Origin: Cordylochernes scorpioides
Lineage: Eukaryota; Arthropoda; Arachnida; Pseudoscorpiones; Chernetidae
DNA: 64,000 bases
Direction: 5' to 3'
Assembly: GCA_030710605.1 (NCBI GenBank)
Contig: CP092870.1
Location: 19,134,684 to 19,198,683 of the forward strand
The translations under genes were made by a program, and so were the position numbers. Shown here piece after piece: positions 22,136 through 33,391 of this stretch (the stretch's first letter is position 1; each line of letters starts with the position of its first letter). The notes beneath the pieces are model-generated. The model was not told the DNA's origin, searched no databases, and saw nothing but the letters and a program-made list of their open reading frames with translations.

Positions 22136-22431
22136 CCTTAGGTTGCATTTGCCTGCCCTTGATTAACACCATTCATAGTGCATATGTACTTAGTCCAGAT
22201 TTATTAGCATTTAATCCCTATAATCTTTTTTAGCATATTTGGTTCTTATTTTTATTTTTATCTTTAAATACTTTTATCTTTTGCAGTTATGTAAATTTTC
22301 TTTTCAGCTTTGTGTATATATGGATCCTCAGCGCGTTTATTACTCTTATCTGATGAAGGACGATGTGTCCGAAAGCTTATGTTCATGCTAATAAAAAGAA
22401 GCTCCTCTTCCCACTTTGTAAACTCGTTATT
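22136..22431 (+). repeat. PLE pLTR (right terminus)
   Basis: Ends at TAAACTCGTTATT next to the target duplication. Includes the fourth hammerhead. Confidence 0.85.
22336..22395 (+). ncRNA. Hammerhead ribozyme motif, PLE pLTR (copy 4)
   Basis: Identical to copy 3. CTGATGA is at 22,350-22,356. Confidence 0.65.
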
Positions 22432-22444
22432 AAATATGAAATAT
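22432..22444. repeat. Target-site duplication, right
   Basis: AAATATGAAATAT, matching 15,577-15,589. Confidence 0.8.
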
Positions 22445-22592
22445 ATTTGATATACAGTGATCTTTATTGAAGATATACTAGATAACCGAGTTTAACCAAT
22501 ACTTCCTTTGTCTCTTTCAAATAATAAAAAAAAACAGACTACCGGCTTCATCAAAGCCTTTCTACTTCCTTAAGTTTTGTTCATGAGTTTGA
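22445..22592 (-). repeat. MITE 'C' copy 1, right part
   Basis: Continues the interrupted MITE (GATATACAGTGATCTTTATTGAA..., GATAACC) and ends with the inverted terminus CTTCCTTAAGTTTTGTTCAT. Confidence 0.7.
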
Positions 22593-23814
22593 ATTTATGT
22601 AAAAATTAACAATAATAAATATTGAAAATGTACATAGTCAAAACGTATATACTGACCTATATTATTTTATGTATAAAACTTATATAAGCCTTATACTCTC
22701 ATTACAATAGATCCATCCTAAAAACATTTCACCAATCAATGAAGTTCATAGACGCCATCTTATTAACTTTACCTCGAATGTATGTAAATTTATATGATAC
22801 CACCTATATACAATAATTCTCTATAAAATCCTGTATACCACGTGACTAATTTGAATAAGATCTTGTTGGAATATTACACAGAGTATCTATAGATGAGCGC
22901 ACGTGTTTGAAAAGGATATCTTGTATATAATTATTATTATTATTTGTTTCATATATACACACTAAGTTTGTTTTGTATCCTTGCTTTTAATAATAAATAA
23001 TATGCAAACGATTAATAGAAGGGTACCAATTCATCCTTCATACTATGTTTATTAAATCATTTTAATAATAACAGACTCCTAAGGCACCATCAAGTAGGAA
23101 GAAATTAGAGTTTAACCATCTTAGACAAGGTCGAATTGACTGACAGCTAATAATTAATAGCTCTCAGATTTGAAGTCCTCTGATTTTGATTTAGTAGAAT
23201 CTTGAGATACGCTTTCAGTTTATGACGTCATGGTATAGTATTTACTCCTATATCGGCCATCTTGGAGAGGAGGCAGTCGTGGTTGGACGCAGACAGCCAC
23301 GGACATCTAGCTTGACCTCTGGTCAGTTCCACCAGTCTTCCACGTGGTACTGTGACTGGCAAACCATGACCCCGAACCCAAAGGCGCTGTTCTTAGCAGA
23401 GTATACAAAGACCAAGCCCCTTTTTCTATCTCGCTTCCCTAAGTGCTCTAGAAAATCCAAACTTGCTGTGTCTAACCTCTTCAACCCCTCTTGTGTATCT
23501 TGTCATCCTTTTGGCCACGATACAAACACTTTGTGAAGCCAGAAGTCTACACGGCAAGGGTTAACAGAAAGTGTTGTTCCATCGCTACCAGTGTGTGAGT
23601 TTAGCCGGCGTTACCAGATACACGACAATAGACATTAAAGTTGTTTGTTACAATAGACACCAATAGACATTAAAGTATTTTGACGAGAGAGACAACTTTT
23701 GTATTTTTAGACATTAAAGTATATATTATAGTAGATTGAAAATATTCATTCTTACTACACTTTTTATTTGTTTTATATACATATGTAAACATAAAGTTGC
23801 GGGAGGGGATAATA
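22593..23814. other. AT-rich intergenic; no gene recognised
   Basis: A GC-richer ORF-like stretch near 23,220-23,540 (104 codons) shows no family signature and is probably chance or repeat sequence. Nothing else seen. Confidence 0.4.
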
Positions 23815-23899
23815 TTCATGTATCAAAAGAGGCATCTCTCTCTCCCCTCCTGTTATTATACGTCAGAGCGATGGACCTGTTCTCATCATCTAGTAAAAC

Positions 23900-24500
23900 A
23901 TTACTAGTGGCGATGAAAAAATGAGCCACAACACCAGTTTTGGCAAATTGAGGCAAATAACCAACATTATACCATGGATTCGGACTATGACACTCATCAG
24001 TATAGGGCGGCTTCAATTTCATAACATCCTACAGGGAGAGGTGCCTATTTTGTGCTATATATATACAAAAGCACAGGGCGCCTCTCCGTCAAAATAAACG
24101 TTAAGACAAGACACCATTTATTGACCGTCACCACAAACTAGTGGCTTAGGGTCGGTGACTAAGCCACAACACCAGCTTTGGCGAACTAGGAAACGTCCAC
24201 TTAGAGACCCTGGTTTCGGGCTAATGGCCCTCGTCAGCCTAGGGCGGATTTTATATTCCATGAGATTCACACGGGATCTAATGGAATCTTCACAATCTGC
24301 CAAAGAATGTGTAGCTGGCAAATCGGCTGGGTCAAATCTATGGCTAAAACATAGGCCATTAGTCCGAAACCATGGTTTCCAGGTGAACTCTTCTCAGTTT
24401 TCAAAAGCTGGTGTTGTGGCTTTGTCACCGACCCGAGGCTGCAAGTTTGCGGCGACGTCAATTGAGGGTGTCCAGTTTTGACGTTTATTTTGACGGAAGA
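23900..24500. repeat. Repeat 'B' cluster (hammerhead-bearing retroelement ends)
   Basis: Several overlapping, partly inverted copies sharing AGCCACAACACCAGCTTTGG, GACGTTTATTTTGACGG(A/G)GAGGC and a GGGC-CATTA-GCCC stem-loop. Related pieces lie at 37,355-37,740 and 51,880-52,020. Probably non-autonomous PLE/retrozyme-type ends; no ORF. Confidence 0.6.
24199..24245 (-). ncRNA. Hammerhead ribozyme motif in repeat B
   Basis: On the - strand: CTGACGA (24,231-24,237), stem II GGGC-CATTA-GCCC, GAAA, a 3-bp stem III ACC/GGT and a GTC cleavage triplet ending at 24,206. Stem I begins with four consecutive pairs. All conserved core positions are intact. Confidence 0.65.
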
Positions 24501-25451
24501 GGCTACCTGTGCTTCTGTAGCTCAATTTCCTCCTGGTGTAAGTTTTACACACACTCATATATATATACAATTTCACAATTTAAACTTCAAAACATTATTT
24601 GTTATCTAAGGATTGTTCAACGAGTTTCTTCCAACACTACAGTTCTAAATTTGTAAGCATATTCACTTGGACAAGCATATTCAAACGAAAACCTGAACAG
24701 ATATTTAAAATATAAAGTTAAATATTTCATTCCAAAATATAAATGAAATTGTGAAAATATAGCTACACATAAACAAATGTTAACAATAAAATGGTTAATT
24801 CGTATTTTTATTATTGTATTTATTAATAATATATTAAAATATTTTGAATTGTTAATATGAATCTCTACTATGATAAGCCCAATAACTGCAATAATCAACA
24901 TTATTTATATAAAATGTTACAGTAGTTGCTTTTTACAAAAACAAATTGTATAAAAATCTTTTGATATATTTGACAACTAACGTCATGGCTGTGGTTACAG
25001 AATCAAGAAGTTGTGGTTGAAAGAGATCATGGTTTATCTATCAAAATGGGTAAGTTTTAAAGACTATTGAGTTTTCTCATATATGGGGGTTGTCCAATAA
25101 ATATCTGGCTTAGACTACGAATGTGCAATGTAAATATTTTGTTTTATTTCCAATATATATTCAACCCCCCTTTGCATATCAATACATGTTCTCTACTGAC
25201 TTTTTAATGCCATATGCCTTATTTATTGAAGGTGTCTTGGACTTCCAAAAATTCCACACACACACACAACGGCATAAACCATTTCATTATTATTTTCGAA
25301 TATCTTCAATCCAAATAGTAAAATGCCATCACTGAATAAGTAATAGTCGCTAAGAGCTAGATCAGGAGAAATAGGGGGACTGATGATCCTGCTTTTGTCG
25401 AATGTAGTGGTCGACATGGCGAGATCGTAATGGTAGGACAAGCACCTTGTA

Positions 25452-25684
25452 CACTCATAAACAAAACTTAAGGTAACAAAAGGTAGTAGAAGGTCTTTGT
25501 TGTCGCCGGTCTTTTGCTTTTTTTTTTTTTTTTTTTTGAAGGAGGCAGATATAATTTTGTTCACACTTTGGTTATCTCGTATATCTTCAATAAAGATCAA
25601 ACACTGTGTATCAAATATCTTTCAGAGTTATTATGTGAATCCCGATATACATGCTAAAAAGTAAAACTTCCTTAAGTTTGAGTC
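25452..25684 (-). repeat. MITE 'C' copy 2
   Basis: Ends CACTCATAAACAAAACTTAAGG and its inverse AACTTCCTTAAGTTTGAGT. The interior resembles the 27,073 copy, with a long poly(T) tract near 25,519-25,537. Confidence 0.7.
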
Positions 25685-25703
25685 GAAAAGCGATCCATCA
25701 TAT

Positions 25704-25912
25704 AAGTTTATATAAAAGGGCGTACCTGAATCTGTAAAGTAAAAACAATTTTTTTTCTTAAAATATTTCGAGAGATTGCTCCCTCTTTATCAATTTATGT
25801 GTGTTAATGTACAATTAATTAATAAAGAGGGAGCGATCTCTAGAAATATTTTGAGAAAAAATGTTTTTTTTTTTCTTTACAGATCCAGGTACGCCCTTTT
25901 ATATAAATTTCC
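25704..25912. repeat. Palindromic MITE 'E'
   Basis: Near-perfect inverted arms starting TTATATAAAAGGGCGTACCTG, including AATAAAGAGGGAGC... in the loop-proximal part. TA-rich flanks suit a TA-targeting element. No ORF. Confidence 0.75.
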
Positions 25913-26011
25913 TTAAGTTTGTCAATTAGTGTATATTAAAACTATCAATTTTTTTTAAATTTAGGGCTATAAAGGATTTCTTCAAATAAAAGACACTTCG
26001 GCCAGTAGATC

Positions 26012-26070
26012 TTTTTATTGTCTCGACGTTTCGACAAAAATCTTTTGTCCTCGTCAGGAGCGAACAAAAA
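26012..26070 (-). ncRNA. Hammerhead ribozyme motif (PLE-type repeat end)
   Basis: On the - strand: CTGACGA (26,051-26,057), stem II GACAAAA/TTTTGTC, GAAA, minimal stem III AC/GT and a C at the cleavage site (26,025). Stem I is excellent: three pairs, a 2x2 internal loop, then eight pairs. Poorer relatives occur at 13,200 and 14,340-14,480. Confidence 0.68.
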
Positions 26071-26861
26071 TTAAAACATTAGGCAAAGCGTTAGAAAAAT
26101 ACTTTCAGCCGTGAATGGAATAGCACAAAAGGACGAGGCATGTTGGATGTCACCCAGAGAGAGTGGCTGGGAGCCCGTGGGGGAGAGTCTGATCTATTCT
26201 AGTGCCAGAGAGGGACTGGTGGTAATTCGACTATGTTTTTCGGACCGACGGTGTAATCGGAGACCTTTCTCCTGTCTGGGCGCCGGCTGTCACCCAATAT
26301 AATTTTATTATTTCGTTTTGTATGGAATGATGGCCAAACTGGAGAGTTGGATTGTGTCAATAATTTTTACTGTTACACTATAGCTATATTACATATGGGG
26401 GCTATCAAATATACATTAAAATATATTACAACATATATATACAATATATATATATACATATTGATTAAACTGTTATCCAACGCTGTGAATAAAAACACAA
26501 AATGTGAATTATTCGCGCAAATACTTCATTAAAACTATCCAAATGACACGGTTTCGCTCGGGTTCTTTTCGAGTGAATATTTGTCCAACTGTTTCAAAGA
26601 ATGTTAACTATTACTAATAGTAGAGAGTATTAAGCAATTGTATAGGAGAAATTCCAATAATACAAGTATACTTGTATATCCTAATTAACATTATTTTTAA
26701 CTAATATTATGCTCCATTTAGTTTGTTTTCGGCGCGAAATAGCTCAAATGTTAACCAATATATTCAGCTACACCTCCTGGTAAATTTTTCACATTCACAT
26801 GATTCATTCAGCGCATTTTGTTGAAAAAATTGACAAACATTAATTTAGTATTTTATTTATA

Positions 26862-27063
26862 CAGGGTGGCCTATAAGTCCCGAAAACTATTATTTTTTAT
26901 TAAAAATTAAAAGGCAAACTGTAATAAAAACTATAACTATCTTATTTAAGGTGATAAGCTTAATCTCTTACCTTAAATAAAATAGTAATAGTTTTCTTAT
27001 TTTAGTTTGCCTTTTAATTTTTAATAAAAAAATAAAAGTTTTCTGGACTTATAGGCCACTTTA
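26862..27063. repeat. Palindromic mariner-type MITE 'F'
   Basis: Inverted arms of about 90 bp beginning CAGGGTGGCCTATAAGTCC at the left and a slightly eroded counterpart at the right, flanked on both sides by TA. The arms include AAGGCAAACTG. No ORF. Confidence 0.8.
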
Positions 27064-27072
27064 TACTAATGG

Positions 27073-27268
27073 GCAAAACTTGAGGAAGTTGTATCTTCCA
27101 TCGTGTATATTGGGATTCAGAAAACAACTCTGTATTTGATACACAGTGACCTTTATTGAACACACACGAGATAACCAAGTGTGAACAAAATTGTCTCTGT
27201 CTCCAAAAAAACAGACGACGGGCGGCATCAAAAATTTTCTACTCCCATAGGTTTGTCTATGAGTGTAT
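27073..27268 (+). repeat. MITE 'C' copy 3
   Basis: CAAAACTTGAGGAAGTTG at the left and TAGGTTTGTCTATGAGTG at the right are inverted ends. The interior includes GATACACAGTGACCTTTATTG. Confidence 0.75.
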
Positions 27269-28781
27269 ATATGTTTTGATATTGCAGTCGTAGTGAAAAT
27301 GGTAAAACAGTTTTAATCACAAATTTGCTTTATTTGTGCTAATGAAGTATAAAATACATATTTTGAGAAAGTACAACCTGACTTAAGGCGCGAAGAATAA
27401 ATAAAAGATTACGTATTTACATATCTACAGAAAGATTTGAGCCGGCCAACGGGAAACAACAACAATAGGTTTATATAGGGAAAGCTGCGATATTCGGCGA
27501 GAGACTTTACAGAGTAATTTTTACTAGAAAATATAAATTGAAATTAAATAGTTTTTTTTATATATAACATATATATTCTCAATTTGCATTTACGATTTTT
27601 ATGAACAACAAAACTCTACCTTCTACGCGTAGGCATACTAAATAAAGGTGGCGACGTGTTGGTGCGTACCCTACCGGGTGTGAATATTCTCCCACTTATT
27701 GAATAAGTGCTAGAGATAGAGAGCATCAAATATATAAAATATTTTCCCAAAGTATTTGCTAAAAAATGCAAACGGATTATTTTTATATATATAAATGTTT
27801 CATAGAGTTCACATGACTATTGATGCTATTTACATTTTTAAAATGCATATATGAACAAAAAAACACGAATATTTCATATTAATTCTCAAATATAATGGGC
27901 AAATAAATGCAAAAAATTTGCTTGCAAAGAAACAGAAGCCAATATATACTTCCTATAAGATTCTATGAAAGAGACCTTCCCAGAGCAATGACCGTTCACA
28001 CACAGCTTTTGGGGATTTAATCTAAAGATGCTGTCAAATAAGAACAATTCTAGCTGACGCTTTTTGACCATCTATCTGAACCGCCAATATCGTCCTAATT
28101 GTCCTCTCATCCAGGATCTTATTTCTGCTCCTCGAATGAACGAACCTACCTCTCTGTTCATTATAGCGCAAGTTAATCCTATCTTGGTTCCCGTATTATT
28201 CTCTGTAACTTCCCCTACACGACCTCGGCTGAATCAAAATTACCATAGCGTAACTTATAGCCGCCAGCATGAACCACAGAAGTCGATATGCTAGGATGGA
28301 TGGCAAGCTTAAGATATTAACGGTGGCGAAGACTAAGCCCAACATTAATGACCGACCAAAGTTCCCTTACATAAAAGAATCCTTCCCTGCGACCCCTGTC
28401 GGGAATTCTAGGCTCTCTGCCTGCCTGCCAGATGAACCATTCACGTCACAACCTAGTGAATGCATTCATCTGCTTAGTGCTTGTCGGACTTTCCTTGAGT
28501 TCCCACACGCCTGCTGACTCCTCTCTGTGAGCCGTTTTGACTAACTAGTAAGATTTCCCCACCTTGTTGCGGCAATTCGACGCTGCACTTTTCATCCACT
28601 CTCTTTCGACACACTTTTGTTTGCTAGTCTTCCATATGACAAGCTAATGTCCTATAGCGATAGCAGTCCCATCATTGGACCATCTGTCATTGATGTCGCT
28701 AACCCAATCTACCTCACTCTATACACAAACATCATTGGAATCAGTCAGTCAATATACGAACGATAAATTTATGCTGCCGTG

Positions 28782-28930
28782 TAAATATCTTAAAACCTAT
28801 TTGGCAGCTTGCCATTGTTGACATATAGGATTGCTGGCGAATTGAGATAATCTTGCAGCAAAAAAATACCAATTCGCCAGCAATCCTAGATGTCAGCATT
28901 GCAGGCTGTCAAATACGTCTTAAGATATAG
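28782..28930. repeat. Long hairpin (foldback or miRNA-like)
   Basis: Two arms of ~60 bp with few mismatches (tracts AGGATTGCTGGCGAATT and AATTCGCCAGCAATCCTA) are separated by a ~25-bp loop. Could be a small foldback transposon or a transcribed hairpin. Confidence 0.65.
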
Positions 28931-29001
28931 TATTTAGTACAATTCGCAAGATATAAAGCGCGACCCAATTAGTTTTCTATATCGAATAGATTTTATTTTC
29001 T

Positions 29002-29388
29002 CTAATTTTCATCGGTGGGACAATCCCTTTTTGATATTGGAAAATTAATGGCTAACGGTGTGGATGCTGGTTGGCATTCGATCTTGTCGAATCTTTGTAA
29101 GATTGATTTAACATACGTACTCTGAGGCAGTACTACATTCTCCTCATCTGGAATAGGCAATCTAAACTCCAAACAGTTTCTTGATCCCTCCCAAATTATT
29201 GACTCTGAATATTTCATTGCCCTCTGTTCTATATTCTGTAAAATATTTTCACTCTCACCAATTAAGGCCAGGTCACTTATATAAATAGTAATAATGGCTT
29301 CATAGAAATATGTATAAATACAATTATAAGATGCTAGTTTTGTAAATACCATCTCTGTATATAAAGACGAATAAGTGTGGAGTTCCAA
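29002..29388 (-). pseudogene. Copia RT, C-terminal part
   Basis: Contains SDLALIGESENIL (the segment after the YVDD box) and YVKSILQRF...PASTPL, both hallmarks of the Copia RT palm/thumb region. The YVDD box itself is not clean in this frame. Confidence 0.75.
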
Positions 29389-29537
29389 TTACAACTATAT
29401 TGTCGTAGCCCATAAATAGGACGAAGCTATGGGTAGACTTCGTTATCTTTCTTCTAGATTCCTTCTGGATAAAGCATTTATATTTTTTCTTCTAAGTGTC
29501 TGTATAGCTAAGCGTTATCTAGGTCGAGACGTCTATT

Positions 29538-29756
29538 CTACCATTTCCTGTTCAAAGTTAAAGTTATCAAAACTCTGATTACAGCTAAGTTAATAACAGG
29601 AACATAGGTTTCCTGGATAATCATTTTTTTCTGTGGGAAACCTCTAACTACTAAGCGTGCTTTGAGGGGTTTTCCCGGAGGTGATTTTACTAGCTCCCAA
29701 GTGTCTCGTTCCTGAAGCACTCTAAGCTCATCGTCCATTGCTTTTCTCCAATACAC
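29538..29756 (-). pseudogene. Copia RT, N-terminal part
   Basis: WRKAMDDELRVLQERDTWELV, then KARLVVRGFPQK and ETYVPV, the standard start of Copia RT (W-x2-AM-x-DEL, RLVxRGF, ETxxPV). It ends in degraded sequence. Confidence 0.8.
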
Positions 29757-30165
29757 GGTTCCGTGAGATCAGACTGACTCTTCATAACTTTGCGGCTCAG
29801 CAACATCTAAAATATTTAATCCTATTCTCAGTTTACCTTTTATCCAATGTGGTTTCGAACGACGTTTTTATAAGTGTAGGATTGTTGCAAAGTCTCCTCG
29901 ACTCCCACTGAATCTAAATTACTTGGTAATTCATTCTCGATTTCTATATCGTAATAATCAAGAGTCTCGGGTTATAAATTAACGTGGCTATACCTTTCCG
30001 GTTCTGTTTCTTCTACCATTTTAGTCCACTATAGTCCAATTTTAGACTCATTGAATCTAGCATTCTTTGTTTCAAACACTTTCTAGGATTCGGGACACCA
30101 GAGACGATATCCTCGCGTTTAAGTGAGTTATCCTCTCAGAATACATTTATGTACATGCCCGACTT

Positions 30166-30408
30166 TTAATTTTTGTATTTTCTATTTCTTTCTCTTGGTA
30201 TGTTGCTATAGGCCAAACATCCAAATGTTTTTAAGTGACTAGGATATCTTCCCAACCAGATTCCATCTAGTACATTGTCTTTCTGAGCGTTATTATAATA
30301 TTTGTTTTCAATATAAGCAGCTGTATTTACCGCCTTTGCCCAAAATATGTGATAGTTATAAAATAGTTTCCAGATATAAGTAAGCCTTCCTCTCTCGGTA
30401 ATCAACAT
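30166..30408 (-). pseudogene. Copia integrase, C-terminal core fragment
   Basis: FWAKAVNTAAYIEN and LKTFGCLAYSNIPRERNRK match the Copia integrase stretch after the catalytic glutamate. Cut off at ~30,408 by a Penelope-like sequence. Confidence 0.8.
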
Positions 30409-30923
30409 GTCTATCTACCCCCTTTCTCAAGCACAAGAATACTTGCTGAATAGAGGTTTGAACTTTTGCACCCCTAACCACGCAGATTCATATATTACGG
30501 TCACCGGAATTGATACAGCCATAACCTCAAGGACCACACCCAAAATAAATCATCTGGAGTTTGATATCATCAAAGGTAAAAACCCTAAACCAACTAAAAA
30601 ACGAACCTAGTAATGAATAGTTGACAGCCATTAAGCAATTAAAAACAACAATAATATAGAAATAATCAGGCCCGACAAAGGTTCCAGCATAGTCATCACA
30701 TCCTAGATATATTAGATTAATAAGATTCTTGAAATTGTTGGCCGACAAGCTACTTTTGAACCCATCACAACCGTAAATAACAACCTAGCCATCAATCAAT
30801 TCACAATCAAACCTTATCCACGCTCAATAAAGGAAAACTCATTAACGAAGAACAATTTAAAAAGTTCGTACGCCAATGTGATATAATACTATATCTCATA
30901 TACTATATTTAACAATACTATAT

Positions 30924-31165
30924 ATACAAAGCAATAACGCGCCATCCATACATAACCAATTAAAACATTAATAGGCGAAAGTTTCTTTTAACAAATAAAT
31001 CAAACTTCTACCGTCCTTACTGCGATGAAAAAATATTGGGAGGGCTTGGCTCATCAGTAGTGAACCCTCCCAGCGGTTTCACCAATATATATAATCTACC
31101 AGACCGCTTTTTTAAAGCTCTAATACTGTATTGGATCATTCTGCTTTTATATGCTACACTGAAGG
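30924..31165 (+). repeat. Foldback family 'D', half copy
   Basis: CAAAGCAATAACGCGCCATC, TTGGGAGGGCTTGGCTCATCAG and a CCTCCCAGCGGTTTC box, as in the full palindromes at 33,392 and 36,180. It sits inside the decayed PLE. Confidence 0.7.
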
Positions 31166-31266
31166 GTGGAATCTTAGAAATGGTTTTTGAGAAAACTATG
31201 GACATGTAATGTATGTAATACTATATACTTTACATACTATATTATACAATACTATATTTTTATATA

Positions 31267-32551
31267 CCAGGTCTATTAGTATGAAACGCGAAAATTTTCA
31301 GTGAATTCAAAAGTTCACCAATTCCATACAACAAAAGATTTTTTATTCAAAGTAACTGCCCTGATTAGCTATACACTCGGATCACTTTTCAGGCAATTTT
31401 CGAATTCCTTGTCTGAAAATTTCTATTCCTTTTGAGTCGAACCAGTCAACAAGTCATTTTCGGAGTATGTCTGAGTTCGAAAATTCCTGGTTTTTTAGGG
31501 CGTGTCCTAAAGATGTGAAAAGGTGGTAGTCCGACGGCGCTAAGTCTGGAGAGTACGGCGGGTGGGGGTAGAGTTCCCAGCCCAAGTCTTTTATGGTGTT
31601 TTTGACCACCGTAGCGTTGTGGGCTGGAGCGTTGTCATGCTGCAGTATCAGGTTGTTGTGCTTTTCACGCCATTCCGGTCTTTTTTCATTCAACGTCTCT
31701 CTCAAACTGTGCATTTGTTGTTCGTAGCGACTAGTATTGACCATTTTGCCAGGTTTCAGGAGCTCGAAATATACTACGCCGGTCTGGTCCCACCATATGC
31801 AAAGCATTGCCTTTTTTCCGAAGCGATTGGGCCTAGGCGTCTGTTTTGGAAATTGGCCGGGCAGGCCCCACGACCTTTGGCGCGTAGGATTGCTGAAGTG
31901 GATCCATTTCTCATCAGAAGTTACGATTCGGTGCAAAAATGACTTCTTTTCATGCCTGGCGAGCAGCCCTTCGCAGGTTACCAGACGCCTTTATTGCTGC
32001 CTTTCGCTCAACTCGTGGGGGACCCATCTGGAAAGCTTTTGGGTTATTCCGAGGCTGTTTAAACGTAGAGAAACAGCACCTTGAGACACCTGGAGCTGTT
32101 TTGCGAGTTTCTCCTGCATTTGGGTACTGTCCTCATCCAAGAAAGCTTGCAGTTCAGCGTCCTCGAACTTTTGGGGCGGTTTTCCATGTGGTTCATTATC
32201 AAGTTCAAAATCGCCACTTTGGAAATTTTAAACCACCTGTAACACTGCAATTTGCTCAGAGCGTGGTCGCCGTGAACTTCCTCGAGCATTCGGTGGGCTT
32301 CAGTGGCACTTTTCTTCCAGTTGAAGGCGAACAACAAAGCTTCCCGCAAATGGGCACTTTTTGGCTCGGAAATCGCCATTTTCCACGGGCTCCAGAAAAT
32401 TTTCACAATTTGAATTTTTCTAAAACTGCACGCATGCTGATGCCACGTGAGTCAAAGAACAAAACGCCTACAACAGCGCCACCGTCGGCTCAAATAAAGT
32501 TGCACAGCGGCCTCTGGCGCCCATTTTCGCGTTTCATACTAATAGACCTGG
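31267..32551 (-). mobile_element. mariner element (1,285 bp) with intact ends
   Basis: Terminal inverted repeats of about 28 bp (CCAGGTCTATTAGTATGAAA...) at both ends, flanked by TA on each side, the mariner target duplication. The size is typical of a full mariner, but the gene inside is broken. Confidence 0.93.
31330..32406 (-). pseudogene. mariner transposase (frameshifted)
   Basis: The N-terminal segment (about 32,059-32,406) holds the helix-turn-helix region ending near LSKLQCYRWFK. The catalytic segment (31,454-31,936) holds VTSDEKWI, LQHDNAPAH and SPDLAPSDYHLF, giving the D,D34D triad with 34 residues between the last two aspartates, as in true mariners. A frame change lies in 32,060-32,250 and stops follow NSDILRK, so no full-length enzyme is encoded. 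All three catalytic aspartates survive. Confidence 0.92.
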
Positions 32552-32689
32552 TAAATATGAATGCCGGCCAGGCAACCTCTATTTTTTCGATAATACTATA
32601 TATGTATGGACTTCCGAAAATCCATAAGCCATCTGTAGCTCTCAGACCTATTATAGCAAATCATCAGTCTCCCTCAATACACCTCTCTA

Positions 32690-32978
32690 GACAATGACAA
32701 TTAAAATAATTTTATTGACATATTGTCAATACATGCAAAGTGTACAGTCTTCACAATTTAAAAAAAGATAATATGCATTATATACACTAAGTACAGTGAA
32801 TAAGGCACCTCTGCCAGCGCTGCAGAGTTTGGTGGAGAATCGCCAGTGGGTCTCCAGCGACACCAAGCATTTCGTGATCTACGAAGAATACGTAGATTGC
32901 GTACTTCGCCGCATGGCGTGGTCCTCGAGACCAACTGGAAAGATCCTGCGGCTCCATCGACCTATCGTTGGTCCACAA
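32690..32978 (-). repeat. SINE-like insertion with ~15-bp target duplication
   Basis: AATACACCTCTCTAGA occurs at 32,677-32,692 and again at 32,978-32,993, on both sides of an insertion. The inserted - strand sequence has a GC-rich core and a tail TGACAATATGTCAATAAAAT. A second copy of core plus tail is at 38,560-38,825. I cannot assign its 5' head to a known tRNA or 5S family. Confidence 0.65.
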
Positions 32979-33391
32979 TACACCTCTCTAGATATTTGAC
33001 AAGTTTTCTCGAACCCATTATTAATTCATGTAACTCCTTCTAAATATCCTAATTTTATTATGGAAATTAATAATTCAAACCCAAGTCAAGAATACAAGAT
33101 CTGTTCCTTTGATGTTACTTCCATTTTCCTCTCCCTACCACATGATCTAATTATAGAAAGTTTAAGACAATTACTCACCACCAAAAAGGTCAAGGTTCCT
33201 GAGATTTTAATGGATTGGTTACAATGTTTCAGACTATAGTTTGAACATTATCAACTTTACCTTTGAAGGGCAGCTATATAGCAAATATGTGTCCATTATC
33301 CTTGGTAGCAGCTGGAGTAATCATGAACAGACTGGATAAATGGATTAATGATCAGAAAAAAATAATGTGGCAAAGAGAGTAAGTAATTAAT

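Larger units (their letters stand above)
15590..22431. mobile_element. Composite Penelope-like element insertion (two full ORFs, inverted)
   Basis: One insertion containing, left to right: pLTR, full ORF (-), pLTR, an inverted junction at about 18,642, a 5'-truncated copy (+), pLTR, full ORF (+), pLTR. A single 13-bp duplication surrounds the entire unit, so it entered the MITE as one event or was built there afterwards without disturbing the outer ends. Tandem and inverted partial copies with terminal repeats are the known habit of Penelope-like elements. The two 781-residue translations read as identical, so the copies are very young. Confidence 0.92.
30407..33383 (+). pseudogene. Decayed second Penelope-like element (interrupted)
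   Basis: Fragments in PLE order on the + strand: LSQAQEYLLNRGLNFC (30,420-30,467), RPDKGSSIVI (near 30,670-30,700), YGLPKIHKPSVALRPII (32,600-32,655), SFDVTSIFLSLPHDLII (near 33,100) and AAGVIMNRLDKWI (near 33,310). Family differences from the 781-codon PLE are large. It is interrupted by a foldback piece, a mariner and a SINE-like insertion, and by stops. Confidence 0.75.

Noticed and set aside
23222-23536. 104-codon ORF in a GC-richer patch
   Set aside because: No recognisable domain, splice context or second copy. Indistinguishable from chance.
25519-25537. Poly(T) run as a Pol III terminator or retroposon tail
   Set aside because: Lies inside MITE C. It is an expansion there, with no promoter boxes upstream.
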